NCBI GenBank assembly: GCA_003565035.1 | Contig: PXDP01000080.1 | Location: 1 to 22,034 of the forward strand | Direction of reading: 5' to 3' | Origin: PVC group bacterium | GTDB lineage: Bacteria; Verrucomicrobiota; Kiritimatiellia; SS1-B-03-39; UBA6053 | Length of the DNA: 22,034 bases | In this document: positions 20,901 through 22,034 of the stretch, in pieces | Numbering within the stretch: the stretch's first letter is position 1 | Layout: each line of letters opens with the position of its first letter | The notes under the pieces: generated by a model | Database searches by the model: none | What the model was told of the DNA's origin: nothing | Seen by the model: the letters and a program-made list of their open reading frames with translations, nothing else | Translations under genes and position numbers: made by a program

Positions 20901-22034
20901 AGGAAACATCCTTCTGGAAACCCTCGGGCTGGATTCAGATATCGAACTCAACGCAAACGTGACCTCCACCGACGGCCATATTACCATTCATGCCGTCCGG
21001 AATATTGACCTGACGGAAAACGTGGAGATCAGCACCGCCGCCCCCGGCACCATTCTGATCGATGCCGAAAACGGCGAACTGACCATGCACGGCAGCGTGA
21101 CCGTGACGGCCACCGATTCCTCTGCGCGTCTTGCCGCTGAAAATGACATCACCCTGGGCAATGTCACTGCCAACGACACTTCGCTCGTCTCCCGCGACGG
21201 GGCCATCATCAATGCCGCCGGAACTTCCATGAATGTCACCGGCATCAATCTGCGCATCGAAGCTCAGGGCGAAGTCGGCGCGGCTACCCGTCACATCACC
21301 ACCGACATCGACAACCTCACCGCCCTGTCGTCCACCGGTTCCATGTACTTCACCGAAGCAAACGGGGTCACCGTCACCGATGTCAGCGTCACCGTCACCC
21401 GCTTCCAAGTGGATGCCGGTATTTCCACCGTCACCGATGCGGCCCAGTCCGACCTGGTCACGCTTGAAGACGGCAACATCGTGCTCGTGGCCCTGGAGGG
21501 CGACATTCTCCTGACCGACGGCCATAATGCCGATGGCCTCGCCGTGAGTGCTGCGGGCAACGGTAACGTGCTCATCCGTGCCGCGAACGGCTCGCTGGAT
21601 GTCAACGCCGATATCCTTTCCGGCTCGGGTCACATCACCTTGAAAGCACAGGTGAACATCGATCTCACTGAAGAGGTGTATGTAGATACCACCGCCCCCG
21701 GCACCATTTCCATAGACGCAGTCACCGGGGCCCTCACCATGCATGGCACGGTTAACGTGGTGGCATTTGACGCTTCGGCCCGCATCGCCGCCCAAGGGGA
21801 CATCACTCTCGGCAACATCACCGCTGAAAACGTGTCCATCGTCTCCCGCGCCGGGGCTGTGATCAATGCCGCCGACACCTCCATGAATGTGACCGGCACC
21901 AACCTGCGCATCGAAGCGGAAGGAAGCATCGGCGCGGCCGACCGCCACATCACCACCGACATCGACAACCTCACCGCGCTCTCCGCGATGGGCTCCATCT
22001 TCATCACCGAAGCCGAAGGAGTCACCGTCACCGG
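2935..22034 (+). CDS. Giant LEPR-XLL repeat protein, probably secreted or surface adhesin (3' end beyond window)
   Basis: One uninterrupted frame of 6,366 complete codons; I read every line and found no in-frame stop. GTG 2935 is the only sensible start: TAA 2884-2886 closes the frame upstream, and the next ATG (2992) lies inside the LEPR motif. The N-terminus, MKTTIQPSQFDLESLEPRIM, then LSA, carries the LEPR-XLL signature known from very large proteins, and there is no hydrophobic signal peptide. Approximate order: cadherin-like module (109-206); IN-motif-like modules (683-1466); acidic beta-rich region (1884-3042) with a CxC pair and an EF-hand loop; degenerate RTX nonapeptides (3133-3329); GSGY modules (3386-4124); beta-helix rungs (4283-4420); haemagglutinin-like stretch (4459-4560); tandem repeats of about 220 residues from 4920 on. 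Composition is rich in Gly, Asp, Thr, Val and Ile and poor in Lys; I noted only three cysteines. The likely role is a calcium-stabilised extracellular adhesin or matrix protein. No catalytic motif was recognised. C-terminal anchoring or secretion signals lie outside the window. Confidence 0.9.
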   Translation, partial: MKTTIQPSQFDLESLEPRIMLSAEGAELFGAGSAVLVETLAHGETESSETHDGDELDSLYADAQNELFGAPLGEEPGGEVFAASPASADTLSLEVTEKMYLGTLMPMQDQPEILLAPDAVLEGQALSQLTVILANGEADDVLKIQGELTGTAGDISWSYDAAGQTLVLTGLAPAEDYQTLLRLVSYTHDNPTAASLTARTVTVESTFEDDSTLEEGFTLRMAHVDGGIEGVFSNLDAQFQTLFDHFFTEFGSGLFAALFPNQSLVPTSIRESTDIIPYINSNFRDLMFPQRFVPVDADGNEVAEEDAVDFQQQNNYGITLQPWDVGRFFDLSNLFYFGPGPGSVSYTSLDEIAQALETHFNQIAQHVLGADTWSVSVSVRPLDGADGFTLETVIAATKDVGQFQLELGLLQDDLGIRLTDELTFGAGGGVELSFHLDVDLTGHTFDGGAIANANTSLTFDNIRGTAGFQFDNEDLGVEIGMLRGIAQDVSGRLFGSLPMAFQGDVQSRPLGTWSLSHFGNFFADGGEIQLELPLHAELFGQTVTEADTALSVFVADIFANTPPEYTAVNYERLQAFALLEPEDVIQAILDAEDLFRLLQNGGEDLFGIPLPFVSDLDLSEVFSWAMLFSQEIGQKIDIHEVLLVTPGSDAMTDIRTDPDFRGEWLFPSLFPAFSTDALLRNEMKFGFILNQDLATYTEIVVPESSSRNSLNDLVAELNGIFNALGGLFGLTHGGVRALNISESLSFFAPANSGITSLHLVPHPEAPGDLQKFSLNTEELIFLDRPDGNAWTSSFFLDPANPLVSDASLLISLEGQTETVTLARVPGETAGAMLIRFATAIQAAFGPNKIRLFALQENALGELESVANPTGPFRIRLEPVNPDETLQLNLVDINQASGVVALGFFVGDNASTPRPENLRTFQDFVDPAVLTRVPDLFAYDPVTNIISLGYFEALRPGVTLTRDLDLQFAFPSVSQILPDIQATVSISSTYGFGFVIEFLLTPSEPIRFDSGNFTGSESFVLSDDAEFTVNFVLGNEYDIVVSQSDTVGNTTLQDLVGDLNTALTQAVNTQTGAVTDLTGDTLVARVNLNRIQLTNAIRLHDATAPYTLSHTDGVLAEDAILQFDLNSRAYLLPLSAAATAGFTNFGQLIAYINSQLSTAFEDVDGNGELSDGDRVVSLLDSVFVTTFGDTDEAFHIYTTGPPQPHWTFTVNLFAEEGGVFQNELKFTGPSQGGQLRITRSVDGVETRIRGFDGVDLQAEADLVRGNLSYTLPTAVSGSFRLGFNQVNFGSLATSGAFTASVRAVVADTFTTDELLASPQDTLDRVIEGYPGNFHLSLTDLSSGTSVIDPSASIRLTVEDFQAVRVERFEDFSLPIPLFNLIVSGGEPTGRLSQDTTLTFFHEGSKYEVTVLAADTTVNTSMADLVAQFNAALAQATVDDVTATTFDVSDRFQFRAERSLLQAQVLLRVPNPEYVTVEILPNLSAYGAVGAQTGFSTQAVVDALLLALAGFEEIFVDSDGFFASPLPIINTAMNQLWYVPGDFAARIQNLQNNPASSADLLPNRIAEAFGLGVNDVAVIWDAAHQAYRIEFAFRTGTVAERPVDINPKSFAQFVPGSGDGLDRLIDGANRSPATFQGIVTFNIAIGIDLSNPTAPRYFLYEHDGGEDSAPENGTSISVDFNIFADGIDFTSSKRALGLFIRDGIAILAGEVSEVNGETAYLQRENRNRTPYLLHLLEQDFANITLRFGDSQASGSNGKLYLGDTAVGSEQNFDLTVLRQSVTGSVQVILPIYTPTEMLNPFTNRPVSGITIVDPAAGTAQVNATGMVGGNVFELRIFDLGQFVEDQQAWSGLTGAEKGAVQAGGNVTLYVPDPESDAGIETPTLLDLLRDPALILDGIDFFFGIIQGGLSAVGSLPIPIVGDAFQGAANSVFSFRDGWLRDMRNRLRGAGEAFGQLVKESIFQFLGPDGAGVLLQLNGISGLDGQVQADSPDDILFDWIDGDGNSLTDMGGFGANGLEFQIRLGQVLLDTGFTADLNFDALAPVISLGLDGGFGFAVGWDLQIGFGFNLDDGFYIVVDGDRNELEVRVEGTLRGAQEHFEVRAVNDPDSPAFPSSNPGTGYAIFNRRDNQWVLGPAKGDGSREPLYVINVNDDGDIVDPAQWESNLVFGSALLGGSSCGCSGSLIDLDMPDLHWVVAAYDTDTNAWAPAYLDTLGQFRPQEDGSFDPGQMILYDRAQPFTAFGSLFFLKLDATDQIRIGLDPPGDADYYFGIDEDQKSPNDRNDPDEGVRRNNHLPTRARASIGINLWDPSEQASDNTLVSSSNTVTGWAGQDWTGALITDLGLSFTNEDENGFAVVDFINQFNTDNGDLWFIVHLLDEDNADDIRDHFNAQMEENGWTIEVERRPSFGSSGITVERVSIVDGVWSYLDGDDEWQPIFDEDWTFIIRVPDEFGGDTYDLIRVKYIQLGDADYDILENGTGWYIVDPEYSGVEAGALSDPALGLLVPIFLFDEVDDDWDVPLFMLLSTDYSLNDLVADGYLKDDTFPGVGGNMPLGFDSDITNLVRWGYWLPVLSLDFDPSENRITWEELRGEDSGNIIQLLLRADIIVNLSLELSVSDNAAFPKIRADLNLDWGIEVNFLDDDPLGGGNWYPHVGMNNIRLDMGSFLTQYLRPVLEQIDEGLSPIRPVIEVLTNPIPVISDIAGRNISLSTLLYQFGGPKGQALATFIDVVRLVSDLSAMVAALPDDMNVYLPIGNFWIPSSKDGLEDAIFYDNNELTPPSFSQQNQALEGEDVAAGAAAFAMLNDSSTSNQPNQGITDNSKKGGFAFPIFNDPTQLFSLLMGGDAVLVTYSLPTLDYSFAKRIPLIQLGPFQAGIRFGFEITAQLHFGFDTYGIRKVMDTGNPLWAIDGFYISDRQNADGTGRDVPEVSMTATIALYGGIDIFLARGGIEGGFIVGIEIDLNDPNDDGKIRPSELLAVVAWTGNPLDWFNIRIYGEVYARYYYKVMVPIPYPFGIKRVTLFEGGKTFARLTLFDIQWEGSKGPPILGEKMNFVTPNGELVENALLINMGPNSENRLTNDDPWYSRPDSAIIDGNEKFVITNSGSSVTVTLYNRAGTSVVHSMTFHNVSMVVAYAGEGNDIIDASGLNGLPVYFEGIDGNNQITVGSTHASRPSWLTGGAGNDTLNVINGGYTYFNGVSGSNAISLGQGSATVNVVQAGRDQDEVSSGGNGATNTVVFGSGFGDINLSGLSQTSQATTLDFSRTFFPLGGEMSAANSFISAGGRSRAMFHLAAITQIKGSQNRDTFTFRRPHTHQNGLTLRGGLGNDVFTFILGDFADFAAAGITIDNDILPTSEALLGAVVLDDCDGIAEIALASTTIGDQTHFFSGSGYLAAPEVRIVDPTGTGARAIAGLNTDGTISGIVVTSRGTGYTNPTIELVNRTSFNDTVRFILEDTADFTQDATLARVNNWHVLTYEGKQIRMADSVENVIIEAPGAVVSAGQGGVTLAGRFQLRAERFVNTGPVTADTIQIVADQGFAVDHPLSTINHGNLSLEVLGRGAQATATPVISGSGVIGYTLTGSGSHYNFVPQVVVRGGSAGTGSGAFAEGLVNSQGEVTGFTVIAAGSGYSSIPVPDAYVTSPSSIYLNASLSTSALGSPAGYGDGRGTITLRTLEGSVLTSANVAFPANSQIAWQRGDFRFLGDLTLDDIQTGGSGAVVEAVLDGDGRVVDFVIQNGGSGYTADYAPTVNIQGAAEATAVVENGQVIGFNITNPGGGYAVAPLVTLAANGLSKVAGGSQTRHIKAANGFLVIDTDSGVGTIHRPVQTDVRVFVGRGARQGDSNIYLLENNGFDIGLVDGINGVTSNSSDIHLVSFSGEINLGMPVQRTNTAGELLWQDAEKTIPIYETYQTRTVIGGREFLPGDRVFVGGNLNAQSGNIVLVADNFNVNSVVSSTGATLLSLRPADPTAPLGLAGSRAIAEAVLDGNGTVIGLNLLWQGRGYTGEPLVIFNAPGDRAFAVATTLNGSVTGIELTFGGSFYGEAPAVTLSAPNLAGGTQATAQAVVRNGEVVGIEILNAGSGYTSSPRVNIALPGQQATARAQVQNGRVVGFFALQGGTNYSFVPRVTIDQPFTFGLDQFEIDFFQAGFDNFEVGRADGRNRVVTATQQFQETTILRGEEHFFEDTFVDGDLIVYGSGNTSYFDTGTTEADSISFNDALIINPGQTHTFRATAGGIIFQMPGTLNGTLPNSSTNPANQENVILDATGNIQIVGAIGNNAKIHNLTILKGANITFNDTVTLSGNLIIEQGAQITFERDVRIDGNLIIGNASDLSQIGSVTFTPGARLDVQGDIEIYSQGPVNFRNDVGQVFVPDSVTIATGDVINFEGRFTADQANLTAGPTQDIYFNQPVLVQDMHARAGNLIRVDSTLTVGTGDLTLTANRIELLGGAGSLRNQTGTSGVSTLTIEPFTASRKMAVGAPVFFFGDDGDRLNITYREIAAINTGFFEVIFGDVVNGTGDVFVSDLGSTRNNFTASPPPIQNPTTIVGGRVQVGYADDPSFFDADISDVFEFIQPSEITVTSTASYLRFKSLVTDVRIDAAINTFIQRNPWIRIEAERNIIINKPVQALTRISLTSGYSGAIAGSVTVNSTGGHTGHLFTTSSTTLNHRIEISAGRVGGATGGNIVFTDVPFTGAGGDVTVWARNEGGRVLMQAPGGSITQNHGLIRAEILSLTASGNISLDLTDAVRVGSGTLNGATLWKSGFVKDNGDDVFIDGIIITGTGSLILTETDALILDNVQTNGGDITIDNLDGSGGDLHLGTLGTVSGNITLTADGAITDHRSGEGIINLTTTGLVDLTAKTGIGGPGDLDIDTQIGSLTAQTTVSGGIHVDERNGLIIAGPLSTEGNGPILISVREGNLAVDNAVTAHGSGNILLEILNGSVTLDAAVSSATGHITVFAENDVTFGAAGSVSTAAPGSVAILATTGEVTMNGAATVTATDASIRIVADGDILLGNVDAGAAGRVSVVSENFSIFSAMGSTLNIVAMDLRMEADRAIGTAANPLTLSVDNLAAFANSDHPDFKGVYLAQDRDVLITEIAPVTAQIVDTSNTLTPEADGAALNDLSTNLNGDVVLVAQGALTVDEVSGVLAQGSGNVRLEAFGPEQDVILNGNVNSGTGDISVVANRNIVLGIGVAVETADPGTVYLRAFNGGVHMDSTAEITASDSSIFIHAQLNVILGQIEATHVAVTSDAGSITTADESITVNITATTVRLEAGRAIGELDTLSEIAIPVTLAATTLSAMARSDDENEKGIFLRNVNTDLTVGSVGVTVREFNADTSVTERTAAAQADLTTLNDGPVYLMNDQGSITLTDANGNNLAVSANGAGDIAIIANGAGSDIVAEANASIESGTGRIGLFAGRNIDLADTVTVRTGGDGEILLIAATGEILMNDGAEVLSAHGNIRLDAQNDIYLSLVQSVDGDITVYSHTAAIIDNTALEPPNLVTDGHLVLRAETGIGGVGMADINTDVAFLTALNTTSGLIVITEESDIEIAAHPTNPAPAEFVGVGVYNLADDGSVLIRTLDGSMVVNESVYAAAGGLLLLDIFTGEGHDLTVNGTVTTQDGHLTLLNRTGGDIYVNNAVSAVDGGTILIWASVGSTIFHENGSATTNNENIAVVGRGDVAVTGVDAGEADVTIVALTGSVSDAGETLRDVTANRLRIYAAGSIGAGNALETNVNVLATEAVGGEINISNLGDVLIDEVPIVEVRLVNFNNSTTSTGDASPTTDLIAATDITLVSETGSITIRSDFSTENAVRSNTGDISLTAEVDVNQNAGVRTNTGDRIAVTAVTGQIVMDYDMATLTGTLTSGTVADILYTAAGDILLTTLETGTGNVTVAAGDRIVDNRSGDELPNIITNAMATLLAVNGIGDTGTADINLNVGAVTASNTTSGRIVLREVNTLEIASSGLSTQGGNGDIIVTVVAGHLTGNGPVSAHGSGNILLETLGLDSDIELNANVTSTDGHITIHAVRNIDLTENVEISTAAPGTILIDAENGELTMHGSVTVTATDSSARLAAENDITLGNVTANDTSLVSRDGAIINAAGTSMNVTGINLRIEAQGEVGAATRHITTDIDNLTALSSTGSMYFTEANGVTVTDVSVTVTRFQVDAGISTVTDAAQSDLVTLEDGNIVLVALEGDILLTDGHNADGLAVSAAGNGNVLIRAANGSLDVNADILSGSGHITLKAQVNIDLTEEVYVDTTAPGTISIDAVTGALTMHGTVNVVAFDASARIAAQGDITLGNITAENVSIVSRAGAVINAADTSMNVTGTNLRIEAEGSIGAADRHITTDIDNLTALSAMGSIFITEAEGVTVT
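2962..3003 (+). other. LEPR-XLL N-terminal motif
   Basis: Residues 10-23 read FDLESLEPRIMLSA. The family consensus as I recall it is LEPRxLLSA; here Met replaces the first Leu of the LL pair. The motif sits at the extreme N-terminus of exceptionally large bacterial proteins, where it is thought to act in place of a conventional signal peptide or as a processing or sorting signal. The next 80 residues are strongly acidic and look unstructured. Confidence 0.85.
3259..3552 (+). other. Cadherin-like beta-sandwich module
   Basis: Residues 109-206. The run LVLTGLAPAEDYQTLLRLVS followed by YTHDNPTAASLTARTVTV resembles the repeat common in bacterial adhesins with the pattern LtLsGxaxxxxYqaaLrsVxYxNxxxNPxxxxRTvxv. 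One clear copy is present. In other large proteins this fold usually acts as a calcium-stabilised spacer or adhesive domain. Confidence 0.55.
4981..7332 (+). repeat. IN-motif-like modules (beta strands plus DLxxxLNxAL helix)
   Basis: Several divergent modules share a pattern: two or three short beta strands, a Thr/Ser-rich turn, then an amphipathic helix ending in an (L/I/F)N(x)AL-like motif, then more strands. Examples are NSLNDLVAELNGIFNAL (from 5059), TTLQDLVGDLNTALTQAV (from 6079), TNFGQLIAYINSQLSTAF (from 6358) and TSMADLVAQFNAALAQAT (from 7189). A looser copy is TSLDEIAQALETHFNQIA (from 3976). The layout is like the flagellin-hook IN motif (turn, dl, helix, IN.a). I infer a structural module from this resemblance; homology is not shown. 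Confidence 0.5.
6415..6450 (+). other. EF-hand-type calcium loop 1
   Basis: Residues 1161-1172 read DVDGNGELSDGD. This fits the 12-residue EF-hand or dockerin loop: Asp1, Asp3, Asn5, Gly6, Leu8, Ser9 and acidic residue 12 are all in place. It lies in the fourth IN-motif-like module, directly after its helix. Confidence 0.65.
9460..9468 (+). other. Isolated CxC pair
   Basis: Residues 2176-2178 are Cys-Gly-Cys within GGSSCGCSGS. These are two of only three cysteines noticed in the 6,366 residues read; the third is Cys3364 in DDCDG (13024). The local Gly/Ser context suggests an exposed loop that could form a vicinal-type disulfide or bind a metal. Confidence 0.5.
11818..11853 (+). other. EF-hand-type calcium loop 2
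   Basis: Residues 2962-2973 read DPNDDGKIRPSE. Asp1, Asn3, Asp5, Gly6, Ile8 and Glu12 match the canonical EF-hand loop almost perfectly. It closes a glycine-rich strand region and is followed by a hydrophobic helix (LLAVVAW), as the exiting helix of an EF-hand would be. Confidence 0.7.
12331..12921 (+). repeat. Degenerate RTX-type GGxGND nonapeptides
   Basis: Three separated copies are visible: AGEGNDIID (12331), GGAGNDTLN (12460) and GGLGNDVFTF (12892). The RTX consensus is GGxGxDxLx, which binds calcium in a beta-roll, mostly in type I-secreted proteins. Here the copies are isolated rather than in a dense tandem, so a full beta-roll is unlikely. They may cap beta-helical segments or be remnants. 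Confidence 0.55.
13090..15306 (+). repeat. Array of about ten GSGY-type beta modules
   Basis: The recurring pattern is [A.A.v.nG.V.g..i...GSGY(t)..P.V.i]. Anchors are GSGY 13090, GTGY 13210, GSGSHY 13666, GSGY 13801, GSGY 14137, GGGY 14248, GRGY 14920, GGSFY 15031, GSGY 15160 and GGTNY 15271. The clearest tandem run is 14857-15306, where NGxVxG alternates with GxxY every 35-45 residues. An insert between about 14290 and 14850 contains two FVG...NIxLxxxN units instead. The motif is frequent in secreted bacterial and phage structural proteins; its function is structural as far as known. Confidence 0.6.
15781..16200 (+). repeat. Beta-helix rungs
   Basis: Residues about 4283-4422 show short regular rungs of about 20 residues: NITFNDTVTLSGNLII, then AQITFERDVRIDGNLII, then VTFTPGARLDVQGDIEI, then VNFRNDV. 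The DNA AATTTGATCATT recurs exactly 60 nt apart (15829-15840 and 15889-15900), a sign of rung duplication. The regular hydrophobic spacing suggests a right-handed parallel beta-helix. Confidence 0.55.
16309..16614 (+). other. Filamentous-haemagglutinin-like segment
   Basis: Residues 4459-4560 contain TLTIEPFTASRKMAVGAP, then LNITYREIAAINTGFFEVIF, then GTGDVFV. This resembles a segment of large exoproteins of the general form LTLqPxtagxxIGiggxxg...Ldxxelaal..GFssItIG. In those proteins it joins beta-helical adhesive blocks. The match is from memory of the pattern and is moderate. Confidence 0.4.
17692..22034 (+). repeat. Tandem repeats of about 220 residues (at least five, last one cut by window)
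   Basis: Copies are anchored on V-x-A-x-G-(S/A/N)-G-(N/D)-(I/V) at 17692, 18358, 19054, 20884 and 21544 (residues 4920, 5142, 5374, 5984, 6204). Spacings are 222, 232, 610 and 220 residues. The wide one contains a diverged insert carrying its own ADIN...NTTSG...IEIA block (19483 and 20713; a related version at 17521). Each unit runs through DGHIT(I/V), APG(T/S), GE(L/V)TM(N/H)G, VTATD, DI(T/L)LGN(V/I), NVTG.NLRIEA and ITTDIDNLTA. The last two copies are nearly identical in their second halves. The strand-turn pattern is that of beta-helical or haemagglutinin-like adhesin stalks. Confidence 0.75.

Noticed and set aside
17692..22034. Regular repeats as a possible CRISPR array or mobile element
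   Set aside because: The repeats are about 650 bp, in frame and coding throughout, with no short identical repeat-spacer pattern, no terminal inverted repeats and no transposase.

Overview
The window holds four co-oriented genes on the + strand and essentially nothing on the other strand. In order they are: the 3' end of a SecA-like ATPase gene (1-246); a membrane sensor histidine kinase (254-2098); a LytTR-type response regulator overlapping it by 29 nt (2070-2816); and, after a 118-nt gap with a perfect palindrome, one open reading frame that starts at GTG 2935 and is still open at 22034. That last gene covers 87% of the window and encodes at least 6,366 residues.

The giant protein starts with a LEPR-XLL motif (LEPRIMLSA, residues 15-23) and has no conventional signal peptide. 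From N to C it reads: acidic linker; one cadherin-like beta module; a block of modules resembling flagellin-hook IN motifs; a long acidic beta-rich region with two canonical EF-hand-type calcium loops and a CxC pair; three degenerate RTX-type nonapeptides; an array of about ten GSGY-type modules; beta-helix rungs; a filamentous-haemagglutinin-like stretch; and tandem repeats of about 220 residues that run off the window. I read it as a secreted, calcium-binding, surface-associated or adhesive megaprotein. Its function has not been shown and its C-terminal anchor is not visible.

The organism is probably a bacterium of the Planctomycetota-Verrucomicrobiota-Lentisphaerota/Kiritimatiellota group. 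This is inferred from the LEPR-XLL megaprotein, the 7TMR-DISM/LytS-type kinase and the fairly high, GC3-biased base composition. The acidic, low-cysteine composition would suit a marine or saline habitat. No marker gene settles the taxonomy.

As a unit, the layout suggests a dedicated export and control locus. A shortened SecA-like motor could help move the megaprotein, and the kinase-regulator pair could control it. The motor and kinase are tightly spaced, the kinase and regulator overlap, and the regulator is followed by a palindrome flanked by direct repeats just ahead of the megaprotein gene. The functional link is inference. What the sequence shows directly is co-orientation, tight spacing and the domain content.
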